From Anastatus disparis (taxonomy: Eukaryota; Arthropoda; Insecta; Hymenoptera; Eupelmidae), in assembly GCA_017163975.1 (NCBI GenBank), contig JAFFSR010000249.1, positions 2,652,001-2,716,000 of the forward strand: 64,000 nt of DNA, written 5' to 3'. A model generated the notes under the pieces. It was not told the origin of the DNA and did not search any database. It saw only the letters and a program-made list of their open reading frames with translations. Shown in pieces: positions 21,930 to 34,049 of the stretch; positions within the stretch are counted from its first letter, which is position 1; each line of letters starts with the position of its first letter. A program made the position numbers and the translations under genes.

Positions 21930-22620
21930 CTTCTTTTGATTTCTGATTTAACGCTTTCACTAACTATTTCCGTACTTCCTCACTTCCTCTCTGTCCTTCT
22001 ATCTCAGATTGATCCTCATTTTTACCCTATTTTCATCCATCCTTGTCCCTCTCTCTTCCTATTTTCTAATCACTCTCTCACATTTATTAATTTTTCTTGA
22101 ATAGAAATTGTATTTTACATTGAAATTACATTTAAAAAAATAAAATCAAATTACTCTAACTCAATGAGCTCTATGAAAAAGCATAGCGCCAAAGCACTTG
22201 GCAGCGTTTTTGAACTGTGCAGATATTATCGGGTTATTATCAGTAAAAATTCCATTGAAAATAAATGAACCAATAGCAGGATACTTAAAAACCTCATATG
22301 TCAGAACAAAAATGAATAAAATAGAATAAAATAAACTTTATTCAAAATTCAAGTATCAATACGTTGGTACATTTCTAATAAGAAATTTAAGCTTAACTGA
22401 CAATAATTCATCGAACATTTCAGAAAGATACTAATGATATGACCGATTTTATCTCAAATCATGCAGGCCGACTGTACCTATCTATCCGAATCACGAATAA
22501 GTTTTTTTTTATATTATTATACTTTGAAAATAGGCACGTACATATTTTAATATTATCTTAGCCAAATTCTATCCAACTATTTATACACTGCTAAAAAATG
22601 ACTCATCAATTTTTGATTCT
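21930..22620. other. AT-rich stretch, nothing recognised
   Basis: Pyrimidine-rich at 21960-22080 and then AT-rich. No open frame or terminal repeat that I can support. Confidence 0.4.
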
Positions 22621-22622
22621 CC

Positions 22623-24530
22623 TGTGACGCTCATAGAGATCAGGTGACCGCACTGAAATTTTTAGCTTAAAGAGAATATCAATAAAATTATCAGTATTTA
22701 GAAAATAATTCGAAATCTAGAAAATACTGAAATTTACACTGGAACTAGACAATTTATTAAACTAATCAAAATACAAAAAGTACGCATGCTCTTAGGGTGC
22801 TAGTCGTATTGAACAGACGCGACTCCGTTAGCTAGAAAAATTAATAAAGTAGCGCGCAAAAAACTGCAAAAGCTGAATTACACATAAAAAAAGCTAATAC
22901 GACAGAAAAGCACTAGGACATGCAAAAAGGCACAAGTTGGAAATTTGCGCACGTGGTTGCCAAACACACTCACGCACGATGCGAATACAGTCGGATGGAA
23001 TTTGGATAAGATAATATTAAAATAACCTAGTAATAAATAATACCAAGTATTCTTAAGCACTCACTATGCATTTATTATTGAGACGAAACAATGAAAATAA
23101 AGGGTCTTAATTTACGAATCACTCGCACGCTCAAAGAAAATATCTATTTGTACAGTGTACGAGTAGTCAAACGACGGCAACAAAAGGAAAGAATGGTGAA
23201 GGTCATCTTTCTTTCTTGCCGTTAAAGTTCCACTCTATGCGCTGCGCGCGCAGCTGCAGGTCCCAGCTCGACTCGAGGTTATACGTATATTAGAGTGTTA
23301 GCTATTAGTCATACTTAACTGACAAGGAGAGCACCTACCTCTGGGAAACGGATTCGGCTGAAACTGCAGGATATGATTTTTTGATGAAAAAAAAGAACCT
23401 GTGTATTTCTTTTCGTCAAATAGGCCCCCTAGACAAGGATATAGATATTTTTTTAAAAGTATGGTTAATAAGAACCTTTATAAGAACTTAAATAACCAAA
23501 GAACTAAGACTTTTACAAAAAATGCATTGAAAATAAAATGAAGCGCAAATTGAATGCTTTTGTTACTGTTGCATTAAAAAATCTTTAGTGGTTCAAAAGT
23601 TACAGGTGATTAAAATATGTTAATGAAATAACGTCAAAAATTGATCACATTTTATATGCTAAAAATATCAAGTAATTACGTGGTAATATTTAATTAAGAA
23701 TAACTTTCGAATAACAGAAGCTTTTTTAATGCAATAAAGCTCAAATTAAAGCATTCAATTCATGCTTCATTTTATCTTTTCTGCATTTTTTTAAGAATCT
23801 TAGTTCTTAGGTTATTTAAGTTCTTATAAAGGCTCTTATTCACTATACTTTTGAAAAAATGTCTATATCTTTGTCTAGGGGGCCTATTCGACGAAAAGAA
23901 AAAACATGGGTTCATTTTTTTCATCAAAAAATCATATCCTGCAGTTTCAGGCGAATCCGTTTTCCGAGGTTGGGGTGCTCTCCTTGTGAGTATCTGAGCG
24001 TGTGTGCATTAGACGAGTTCGGACTTGGCCCTACATTGATTTTGGCGGTTTCTTGCCCGTCGCGCATTGTATTAATTGCTTCCGTCTGTCACTTATACAT
24101 GTGTATTTATATATATTGGATACATACATATATTGCTTTGGCCATTTCTATAATACGCAATAACTTAGTAATTTAATTTTAAGTAACATGCATTAAACTG
24201 TCATGTTACAATCCCCCCCCTCTGCCACACGGAAGTATACGGTGGAACCGGATACTTTCGTTAGTAAGCTAATCCAAAAAAAGGTTTTTGAGCGCAAAAA
24301 AAATTTTAAATTAAAAAACAAGAGAAAAACGTAACTTATTATGCTTAGTCTAAGATAAACGCTGTTACGTATGTTAGTGTAAAGAGTTACTTTTAATAAA
24401 TATAAAGAAAAAATATGAAATTGTTGTTCTTTACTGTCACTCTTTCAAGTTTCGCTAATAGTTGAGATTGAATATAAATTTTAGGGTTAATTAGCTGATA
24501 ACTGGACAATTAATATAAATAAATAAACAT
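22623..24530 (-). mobile_element. Diverged LTR and 3' internal end of a relative of the Gag-only element
   Basis: On the minus strand the sequence from about 24263 matches the end of the Gag-only element's internal region (GTATCCGGTTCCACCGTATA, then a CCACACGG/G-tract polypurine tract). It is followed at 24210 by TGTAACATGACAG, the LTR start. The LTR shares scattered blocks with the young element (a CTCGAGTCGAGCT-type block, a GCGCGCGCAGCG block, and a GTGC…CTGATC block before the end at 22623). The foldback at 23323-23986 interrupts it. The internal region fades by about 24530. Only one LTR is present in the window. Confidence 0.55.
23323..23986. mobile_element. 664-bp foldback element
   Basis: Arms of about 300 bp (23323-23625 and 23690-23986) are inverted copies beginning CAAGGAGAGCACC, with a TTGATGAAAAAAA stretch and GGCCCCCTAGACAA inside. 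The loop is about 65 bp. The perfect 3-bp duplication TGA lies at 23320-23322 and 23987-23989. No coding capacity. The superfamily is uncertain. Confidence 0.8.
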
Positions 24531-24632
24531 TTTTTGAAGTCTTATAAAATTAATAATATTGCAATAACTACAAAATTTATCGCACTATTATTTTCTCAAT
24601 GTAATTACTCTGCATACAAAACATTGATTATA

Positions 24633-27369
24633 CACGGTGAGGAAGAAGTATGGAAACCCCTGGAAATTTTGCGAAATTTTATCGTAAAACAAAACAAACA
24701 AAAGGCATATCCTAGGTAACTTTGAACAAGGAATTCGATGGTGACCTTGGATTTGACCTTGAACCTCATTTTCAAGGTTATTTCAAGGTCAAACTATTTT
24801 ACAGTAATCGAAAAGAGTAGGAAATTTTACGTCCGGATATGTGTGTAGGTATGAGGTTAACGTAACCTCTAGAGGTCAAATAGAGGTCAAAGTATGACTT
24901 CTTAAAAATCTCTCTGGTTTAGTGGTAAAAAAAAACAAACAAAAGGCATACCCTAGGTAACTTTTAATGAGGAACCCAACGGTGACCTCTAATTTTACTT
25001 GGAATCTCATTTTCAAAGTTGTTTCATTTTTGAACCCCTATTTTTGATGCTGTATCCGAAAAGAGCGGTAAATTGTACGTGTGGGAACAATTCAAGTCCG
25101 AAGATAGCATAATCCCTAATCATCCTTTCAGTGCTACCCAGGAACAACGACGTGGACGTAGAAGGAATCTGTTCCCTTCGGGGTGCGTTTTTACAGTGAG
25201 TTTTTACAGTTCCCCTTGCCTCTCACGTAAATGAATTTACAACAAATGTTCAAATTGTTCTCCATTTGCTTCCTGACAGTAACCAATCCTATTGTAAAAT
25301 GATTCAATTGCATCTTAGATCATCTGTCGTTAAATGGCATTAAATTCTTGAACTATTCTACGTATTAATTCTTCAAGGTTTTCTGGATTATTTCTGTGTA
25401 CCCGATCTTTTAAATACCCCCACAAAAAATAGTCCAAAAATGTTAAGTCTGGAGATCTTGGAGCATACTCTACTGTATCTTTTCTACCTATCCATCTTTC
25501 AAAAAATGACTCATTCAGGTATCGCCTGACATTGACACCGTAATGAGCTGGAGCGCCATCTTGCTGAAACCATGTATTTTTAAAATCATCTCCTCTTAAG
25601 GCCTGGATAACTGGAACAATCTGATTTTGCAAAAGTTGTTCATAACTTTCAGCGTTCAAATTTCCTTTGATAAAAAAGGGACCTATTGAATCACCTATCA
25701 TTCCTGCCCACACGTTTAATTTTTGAGAATATTGTGTGTGACTTTCTCTCATCCAATGAGGATTTGTATCAAACCAATATCTAAAGTTATGATGGTTAAA
25801 TTCGCCATTTGATTGAAATATTGCTTCGTCTGAAAAAACAATATTTTGTAGAAATAATGGATTTTCAGTTATCATTTCCATCATCGTCTCACAAAATTCA
25901 ATCTGGTGATCAGGATCATCCTCATTTAATTCTTGCACAAGTTTCATTTTGTAAGGATGAAATTTGTTTACCTTTAAAATTTTAAGAACAGATTTTTGAT
26001 CGATGTCTTGTTGCAAAGCTGCTGATCGAGATTATTTTATGTGGATTTTCCACAAAAGACTGTAAAACATCCAAAGATTTTTCTTCATTTGTTGCTGTTC
26101 GTGGTCTTCCAGTAACAGCACGATTTTTAATAGACCCCGTTTCTTCAAAACGTCTTAAGGTTTTTGAAACTGTGGATTTAGACAAAGGAGTGTCGCTATC
26201 GTCGTTTCGAAATGTTGCATTAAAGAGATTAACAATATTAGTATACGACTTTTGCAGATCACCCCAACCCCTCATCATTAGAAGAGATATTCAATTTTTT
26301 TCGGACAAACGAAATATTTTAAAAGTTTTGAAAAAATGTAATGTAGCTATTGTAACCAACAAGAAAAGGAAAAATTAAGAAATATTTGACGAATTCCTCG
26401 AATTAGTTCAACCACAAAACTCTATTTGTTGTTTTTTATTGGCCAAGTATTTTTTTATTTCAATAGTCTGTTTAATGGCAAAACTATGACAAAAAAAAAT
26501 ATAGTTTTAACTTACAGTTAGTACAAATCAAGAGCAAATAAAATTTTAAAATCTAAATGATGATGATTTTTTATTAAAAAATACATTTGTACAAACACTT
26601 CTATTTTATTTCTAAATTTACACTTCTTTCAGATGCCTTTCAAACAATTTTGAATATTTAATAAACAATTAGCTTTACAGCCCATGAAAGAGGCGAAAAC
26701 ATTATTTTTAAAGGTTGCCCCCTTTTTAAAAAAAATTTGTTTTGTTCAAAAATAAAATAAATTAATGACAGATCTTAAAATTGCTTTTTACTCGTTTATT
26801 AACAAAAATTATTCTTGTTTATGTATTTTTAAAAATCCTTTTTTTAAATTTTTGAACATTTATTACTCAGAAATAAATTAAAACTTTCCATTAGTAGGCC
26901 AGAAGAACTGCCCCAAAAATAGTCGTTTGAAATAAACTCGCTTGATCTTGAAATAACCTTGAAAATAAAGTTGAAGGTCGAATCCAAGGTCACCATCGGA
27001 TTCCTTGTTCAAAGTTACCTAAGGTGTGCCTCTTGTTTGTTTTGTTTTACCTCTAAACTAGAGAGATTTTTAAGAAGTCATACTTTGACTCCTATTTGAC
27101 CTCTAGAAGCTACGTTAACCTCATACGTAAAAACATATCTGGACGTAAAATTTTCCGCTCTTTTCGATCACAGTATAAAAAACAGAAGTCCCTATTTAAA
27201 AAAAATGAGGTTGACCTTGAAATAACCTTGTAAATGAGGTTCAAGGTCAAATCCAAGTTCACCATCGAATTCCTTGTTCAGATTTACCTAGGGTATGCCT
27301 TTTGTTTATTTTGTTTTACTATAAAAGTCGCAAAATTCCCAGGGGTTTCAATACTTTTTTCTCACTCTG
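24633..27369 (-). mobile_element. Tc1/mariner-type element with long TIRs and internal direct repeats
   Basis: TA duplications flank the element (24631-24632 and 27370-27371). The termini are inverted copies (CACGGTGAGGAAGAAGTAT and CAGAGTGAGAAAAAAGTAT), followed by AAACCCCTGG. The inverted arms extend about 410-440 bp (24633 to ~25045 and ~26932 to 27369). Within each arm the block AAACAAACAAAAGGCATA…CTAGGTAACTTT occurs twice about 230 bp apart, the IR/DR layout. A degraded transposase lies between the arms. Confidence 0.9.
25232..26278 (-). pseudogene. Tc1/mariner superfamily transposase, frameshifted
   Basis: The first piece (26278-25982) has a helix-turn-helix-type region (SKSTVSKTLRRFEETGSIK, then GRPRTATNEEKS). 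The second (26016-25330) has NKFHPYKMKLVQELNEDD, the first catalytic Asp in FSDEAIF, the second in WFQQDGAPAH, and the third in RSPDLTFLDYFLWGYLKDRV, with 36 residues between the last two. That is a DDD triad of the mariner/IS630 type. A frameshift lies near 26020. Past the stop at 25330 the conserved end (NGEQFEHLL) is still readable with two stops, ending near 25232. The extreme N-terminus is not clear. The element cannot move itself unless helped. Confidence 0.85.
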
Positions 27370-27451
27370 TATGTAAAGAAACCAAATGTTCAAGACTCAT
27401 CTTTAATTTTGTCCAGTAACTGGTAATGGCCAGATATAGGCGCATTTACCT

Positions 27452-27460
<9 letters not shown>

Positions 27461-27494
<34 letters not shown>
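27461..27494. repeat. TA microsatellite
   Basis: An uninterrupted (TA)n run directly abuts the left end of the Gypsy element; the other end at 36594 also abuts TA repeats, so the element inserted into a TA array. Confidence 0.9.
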
Positions 27495-27497
<3 letters not shown>

Positions 27498-27783
27498 AAC
27501 GTTTACTTAGCACACATTACAAAAAGAAATAGCTATTAATTTAATATTAAATTTTGCTAAGTCAAGAAATTTTATTATAGATAGAGTTGCCGACAACTCG
27601 TGAGAAAATAATCATATATATATTACGCGGCAAACTCTATGGTGCTAGTTAGTCAAACATATATTGACTAGCGACAAAACTTCATACTATATACTCGTTG
27701 CTGAGCGTCTTTCTCTCTTTTACCTGATCGAAAGACACGATGCCGGCAGCACAGCTTTCCTTATTTTACAGAAAAATATATAA

Positions 27784-29155
27784 TGTGACCTCACTTATAT
27801 TATATTTATAATATAAAGAATTTAAAGAGTATTTGAGAGAGAATAAGTGAGAAAAAGAATAAAATAAAAGATAATTAGCAATAATCTTATTCTCTCTTTA
27901 ATTCAAATCATCGCGTTAAAAGTCTATCTCTATCTTATGCGTCGGCGCGACGTAGCAATTGAAAGTATATCAGCGCGTGAGATGGATATTAATAAGAATA
28001 TATGTACGCGCTTAGATGTGCGCTGATCCACGCCTATAAAGTGACGTACGCTAGCACACATCTAAGCGCACCTGTAATAGTATAATGTAAGATATGTAAA
28101 TGTATCCCTTCTACTTAGTAGTAGGAGAGGATTGCGGCCGCGGCGGCTTGATCGACGCTCAAGCAGATCGAAGCCGAATCTTTGTACGGCACTCTTTGGC
28201 CAGCTCTCTTCTAATAAAGTTTAACTAAAAATTATTAAGAGGCGGTCGGAACCAAATCGGTGACTTAATTCAGTGCTTGTAATAAATGCTTATAATAATT
28301 TATTCATTTATTAATATGGTAAAAATATAGTCATTTCTCTAGTCATGTATATAAAGAATGATTTAAAATAGTTGAAGCCACAAAAATATACAAAATATTG
28401 TTATAAAGCGAAAAATGCCACCGAACAATCGACACGACAGTTTTTTGCATGTGGTATATGTCAAGTCAGTTTGATATTTGTAATAAATGCTTATAATAAT
28501 TTATTTATTTATTCATATGGTAAAAATATAGTCATTTCCTCTAGTCATGTATATAAAGAATAATTTAAAATAGTTTAAGCCATAAAAATATACAAAATAC
28601 TATCGTAAAGCGAAAAATGCTGACTTGATATATACCGCAAGTCACCGATTTGGTTCCGACCGCCTCTTAAGTTGTAATGTAGTGTCTTTATTTCCGATTA
28701 TTCTGCAGGTCCGCGAGGAGCTGGATAAACACCAGCTCTGTACCGGTAGCAGTCATAAAGGGATAAATACTTTTATTAAAATCAAAACTTTATTTTGGTA
28801 AATTAATTTAATTATACATTCAATTCCATTTCTTTTGTGTATATATTAAAGTGTTTCAATACTAATAATAATGTTTATTTGAAATCTATTGTGAATGGTG
28901 TATTAATTAATCTAAATTTTAATTAATTGAAATTAATGAATAGGCTCCTATAAGACTATAAGTCTTTGAGTCTTCTGGCTTATAAGAGGCCCTTAATAAA
29001 ATTAAACAAAAAAGCAAAGAGACCCCGAACTAGATGTAGCATGACGCTACACTAAAAACGGGTCTAGCTTGAAATAACCTTTCTCCCTTATCCTTTTCCT
29101 TGTATATGAGCACTTTGTGCTATCCTTTACAGAGTTAGGACTGTGAAACGTTACA
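27784..29155. mobile_element. Probable solo LTR inserted in the Gypsy 3' LTR
   Basis: This 1.37 kb segment is absent from the other Gypsy LTR copy. It starts TGTGACCTCACTT and ends GTGAAACGTTACA, the TG…CA pattern of an LTR. It contains a hairpin of GCGCTTAGATGTGCGC with its inverse (28008-28070) and the TTAA-flanked MITE at 28239-28666. I found no clear target duplication because the junction is an AT repeat, so the boundaries and the solo-LTR call are tentative. Confidence 0.5.
28239..28666. mobile_element. 428-bp TTAA-flanked MITE (piggyBac-like)
   Basis: Terminal inverted repeats of about 28 bp begin GAGGCGGTCGGAACC. TTAA flanks both ends (28235-28238 and 28667-28670). The interior is a direct duplication of about 140 bp (28278-28420 and 28480-28620) containing TAAATGCTTATAATAATTTA. 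No coding sequence. Confidence 0.85.
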
Positions 29156-29156
29156 A

Positions 29157-29576
29157 TTTATATTATATGATATTAAAAATGAAGACCGCGGAGGCGTCGG
29201 GGTAAGCAAATTGATACAGGTCTTTAAACTTAATGTAAATTTATTAAATATGTAAAGAAAGAAATACAATAAAATGAATTTAGGTAAAAAATAAGAACAA
29301 GAGTTAATAATGATAATTCTAAGGGGGGGCGCGACGTGAACTAAATTATCCTAAGATATTACAATGAACGCGCGCCCTCTCTATGCTAAGATTTCCTCTA
29401 GGAAAGAAATCTTAGCCAAGTAGATATAATAAGATGAACTTACAAATACGCGTAAAAGCTTCTATGATAATAGTAATACATACGCCGGAGATATACCGCC
29501 GTTGGCCAACGATACAGACAGCATGTCGCAACCCGGTCGCTGAGGCTCGAAGGGAACAGCCAAGCAAAAGATCGAT
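29157..29576 (-). repeat. Distal fragment of the Gypsy 3' LTR
   Basis: Closely matches 35765-36172 of the other LTR, including GACCGCGGAGG, the run of G's with GCGCGACG, and AAGCAAAAGATCGATTT, where the match stops abruptly. A 9-bp GTTGGCCAA-type difference occurs near 29500. The remaining LTR is missing at the deletion junction. Confidence 0.85.
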
Positions 29577-29626
29577 TTGGTGAATATATATATATATTTA
29601 TTTACTAAATAGCACCTATTTAGTAA
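29577..29626. other. Deletion junction with a short palindrome
   Basis: Between the truncated LTR and the truncated integrase lie about 50 bp not found in the other LTR: a TA run, and TATTTACTAAATAG with its inverse separated by CAC. The inner half overlaps the last integrase codons. This looks like templated filler from break repair. Confidence 0.6.
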
Positions 29627-32162
29627 ATACATCTTCAAAGATTAAGGCATATTCGTAACCACGTTTACTCCTTGGAAAAGGACCTGTTACGTCACCAGCA
29701 ACGACCTTCCATGGGCCTGTAATTTCTCTTTTACCCATTAAGCCTGCAGGTAATTTTTGCTCTACCTTAAACTGTTGGCAGATCTTGCAACTCTTAACGT
29801 ATCGTGCCACTGTTTTCTCTATATATAGCCAGTAATAATATATAAATAGTTTTACGCGAGCTATTGCTTTATCACGATCTAAGTGGCCAGCTGTTGGCTC
29901 GTCGTGACATTCATGCAGTACTTCTGCTCGATTTTTACTAGGAACGACGAGTTTCTATGCGTCATCGTCTCCCATTGTTGCTTCAGTGAACCTGTCCGGT
30001 ACATAGCGGTACAATTGATCTCCAACTATCTTCCATCTTGGATAGTCATCAGGGTTACTCATAACCTGTTGCAGCAGAGACTTATACCACACATCATTGA
30101 TTCGCGACGCCCAACTTAGTGCACTCAAGTGAGTGTCGCATTCTACTGAGTCTTCATGCATGCGCGATAACGCATCAGGCACATTGTTTAATGCACCTTT
30201 TCTGTGCTCAACAGTGTAAGAGTATCCTTGCAGCTCCAGCGCCCATCGCGCTAGCCTGCCCGTTGGATTATATAAATTACATAACCAACGTAAACTACTA
30301 TGATCAGTTATGACTTTAAAGTCATAACCTTCAATGTAGCAACGAAACTTTTTGACAGCCCACATAACGGCTAGACATTTTCTTTCTGTTACGCTGTAGT
30401 TTCGTTCTGCACTGGATATTGTACGACTAGCGAATTCCAATACTCGCTCTTCGTCGTTGACTACCTGTAGAAGTACTGCTCCTAGGCCTGAGTCACTAGC
30501 ATCTGTCTGTATAACGAATTGCAAGCTGAACTGCGGTCGATGCCATAACGGAGCAGATGCGATTAAAGCTTTTGTTTGATCAAAAGCGATTTCCTGATCG
30601 TTTGACCATACATATTTACAGTCTTTTCTAGTAAGCCTAGTTAATGGCTCTGCTAACGTGGCGAAATTTTTCAAGAATTTTCTGTACCACGAGGTCATAT
30701 CCATGAAACGCCTCAGCTGTTTTAAATTCTTAGGAGCTGGGTATTCAATAATGGGTTTTATCTTTTCTGGGTCTGGCTTGAATCCATCTCTATTCACCAG
30801 AACACCCAGATATTTGACTTCTTCTCGGCAGAATATGCTTTTTTCGTGACTGATCGTGAGACCTGCTGCCTTTATGCGGAGTAATACCTTCTTTAACCAT
30901 TTCATATGCTTAGCAAAGATCTCAGTTACTACGATTATATCATTCATGCATATGGCTCGAGTTCTGGGCCTATAACCTTGTCGATTAATCGCTGAAAGGT
31001 GGCGCCAGCGTGGCTCAGGCCGTACGGCGTACGTTTAAACTGGAAAAAACCCATACCAGGCACTGTAAATGCCGTTTGAGCACGTGAATTTTCTTTCATC
31101 CTAATTTGATGGTACGCACTGCTCAAATCCATTGTAGAGGTGTATCTTGCTTTCTGCAATTTATGCAAGATATCATCCATTCTTGGCAATGGATACGCAT
31201 CAGGTTTTGTAACTGCATAAACTTTCCTAAAGTCAATACAAAATCTGAACTTGCCATTTGGTTTCTTAATACGAACCACCGGGCTTGACCAACCGCTCAT
31301 TGAAGGTTCAATAATATCTGCACTCTTCGACTTTTTTAGAAACAGGATAATATTTCTGTTCAATAGGTCGTGCAGAGCCTGTATCGATCTCATGTTCGAT
31401 CCAGTCTGTACAACCTATAGGAGTATCATCTTCTCCTAATATATCTGTAACTAGTCTTTATGCCTGAGCACGATCGGCTGGTGATACGTCAGCCAAACCG
31501 ACTGAGCCTAATTTAGCAACATACAATTGCCTGAGCGCAGCGATTTCTAAATTCACTTTCACATTTGTACCTTTGAAGGAAAGTTTATTTTCACACGGAT
31601 CGAAGATAGCCTTAAATGCTCGTATAAAGTTGCCTCCTAGATAACATTCTTTGTCTAAGCTAGAAATAATTGTAGAACGGATCGTTTTTGTAACTCCGCC
31701 TACAGTAAACGGTAAGTCAACATAACCTACTAGTGAACATGATCTACCATCTGCCACTTTAGCGAATCTGCCCGTAGCTATTATCAAAGGCACATTACAT
31801 GCAGCTGCCAACTGCAAACCTATAGAATTCATCACCGTGCGTGATGCACTTGGATCATACAAGGCCCTTATACGGTGATCTCCGATCACTACCGTGAGCC
31901 ACCATCGAGCTTCATCATCGATATCTGATTGCAGATGTTCTTCCTGATCACTTGTCTCTGCCTGACAAGTGCGAGACTTGCTCTGCTCTGCTACTAGGGT
32001 TTCCGGTAACTTTTCTTCTACCATCTTTCTAGTAGAGAGTTCTGAGGTCTCGTAATCCTCGTTGGGAACAGTAGGTACCTCGTCTACTTGTTCCCTTGCC
32101 CTTTTCCCACACATTGTGGACAAGACCACTGTGTGTAGCCAGGTAGCCCGCAACGGTAACAA
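29616..32162 (-). pseudogene. pol: Gypsy Pol: protease, RT, RNase H, truncated integrase
   Basis: Order on the minus strand: a retropepsin-like domain (32162-31458), whose active-site region reads LYDPSASRTV instead of a D-S/T-G triad. Then the RT palm (31393-30944) with FCIDFRKV, TSTMDLSSAYHQI and TPYGLSHAGATFQ. After a frameshift the YxDD box reads as YMND-like (NDIIVVTE). Then RT connection and RNase H (TDASDSGLGAVL, ERNYSVTERKCLA, ITDHSSLRW) to about 29955. Integrase follows after one TAG: an HHCC zinc domain (HEC…GHLDRDKA…CKICQ) and the core's first Asp (AGDVTGPFP), stopping at 29616. Frameshifts near 31420 and 30950 also disrupt it. It is non-functional. Confidence 0.9.
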
Positions 32163-34049
32163 TTGAGGTTAGGATTTCGGTTTTTTGTACCACTTTACTT
32201 CCCTCCATTTGTTTCACTATTACTTGAGTTTTCAGTCTCATTTTCTTTATGGCCTTGGCTTTGTTGCTCGGAGTTACCATGCCCTAGATCGGGTTTACGA
32301 GGTGGTCTCTTAAAATTTTGCCGCCTCTTGGGAGAATTTCCTCGTGATGAGTTGTGCAGTAGAGATTTCTGTGCGTTGTCCTCATTCGGCTTGTGCTGCT
32401 TTACAAAAGCCTCTCTAAGTTCGCGCATTTCTTTTGCTAATTTGGTTAACACCTTTCCAAAATTTAACTGCTCAGCAGATGCCTGCTTATAGGCTGCTAC
32501 TTGTGGCTAACTATTTCTAGGCTTGCTTGATGGCCGATAAGCCACATCAGGTAATAACGACTGTTCAGGCCGAGGCGGTGGTCTGTAGACCCTCTCCGCC
32601 TCAAGCGTCAGTTCAGCTTCTGCAGCTTTTTCCAATAATGATTCGATATCTACTATTTCATTTCTTCTTACCATTCTCTGAATTTCAGGTAATAGGTTAC
32701 GATGCAGTAGATCGAGCTGTTAGTTTTTATCTGGCAAAGGCACTTGCTTTAAGACTATAGACTGTAGACAAGTAATATAATCACGCACAGGCTCATGTTT
32801 GCCTTGCGTGCGTGCGTTAGCTTCTGCTAACAATCTTTGTTGAAAGCATCTGCTGTGGCTATACCAGCGTAATGCTGCTTCTTTGAACTGAGCGCATGTT
32901 TGCCACAAGTGTCTATTATTCCTATACTAAGTGGCAGCAACTCTTGTTAGCAGTTCGGAGAGCGAGGATAATAAGTCGCTCTCGCTGAGTTTAGCCAGTG
33001 CTCTGCACTCTTCTACTCTCGTTAAGAAGAGGTCTATGCTTTGGCCTCGTTCACTCGAGAATATAACGTTCCAGCGGCGCACTATATGATCCACGTCTGT
33101 GGTTTTATTTGCGTTTGCTGTTCGGTCACTGTGCCTGGTCTGATCAACGTTAACCGTCGCACTATTTACAGTGTGAGGGGTCCCTCCCCCCTCGACTGTA
33201 CGTGCACCTGTAGTACTAGTTGACAAATTATTTCGGCTTCCATAGCCTAGTACATTTGCACTTGCATTGTTATTTTCTTGGTTATCTAATGGGCTGCTAC
33301 TGTTAGCGTAATGTACGCTAAATGTATCACGAAAGTTGACGTGCTGTTCGGTACTTTTATTTCCTTGGAGGTTTTTCCGTCCAGGTGTTATCTCACCTGT
33401 AGCCTGATCGAACAGCTGTGTGCTCGAAGATTTCGGCTGTGACAGCACTTTCTCTTTTAGTGATAGCGAATTCACTGTAGTTGCCATTCCTTTTACCTTA
33501 GACGATACGTCTTTTACTTGGTTATGTGTTGCAGTAAGGTAGTCTAGTAATTCCTTAGGTATATTCGAGACATTTACGGCTATTTCTTGTCCTTGTTGTT
33601 CTTAGCGATTTTCGAGTGGTACCTGATCGTTACGCATTTCGCTTTGCGTAACGTTACTTATCGTGGCATTTGAATTTCTCACCACCGTCATTACGTAATA
33701 CGGTGAGTGGGTGCTCCTCGTTTAGGTCTTCAATTTCGTCCAATATCGTAGACCCTGTCTTTTCGCATATTGTCTTTTCTATGAATTCTTGCCTAACCGA
33801 AAGGCGGTGTTGTCGTGTTGCTTTTTCGTTTTCTGTAGAGCTTGATTCTTCAAAGTCTACTGCTGTATAATTACCTAACAGCCATCGTATCACTCGATGT
33901 GACTGTTCATAAGGTAATCCTTCTTGCTTTAATTCCAATGCTTGGAGGGATTCTACCAAGTCGTCTTCGGATAAACATGCTGCCCATTTATGGACTTTTA
34001 CAGCAGTAGCTTTATAATTCTCTTCGACCGATCTTTGTTGCGTGGCCAT
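32029..34049 (-). pseudogene. gag: Gypsy Gag, several frameshifts, knuckle with H-to-Y change
   Basis: The N-terminal piece begins at ATG 34049 (MATQQRSVEENY) and is open to 33654. The frame shifts there and continues past an in-frame TAA near 33604 as 33487-32927 (VRRWNVIFSSERGQSIDLFL), the start of a retrotransposon-gag domain. Further pieces (32908-32720 with FKEAALRWYS and YITCLQSIV; 32452-32195 basic, PKRRQNFKRPPRKPDLGHGN) follow in shifted frames. Near 32170-32110 lies a zinc knuckle CYRCGLPGY….C in which the usual His is Tyr. Gag would form the particle and bind element RNA; this copy is broken in at least three places. Confidence 0.8.
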
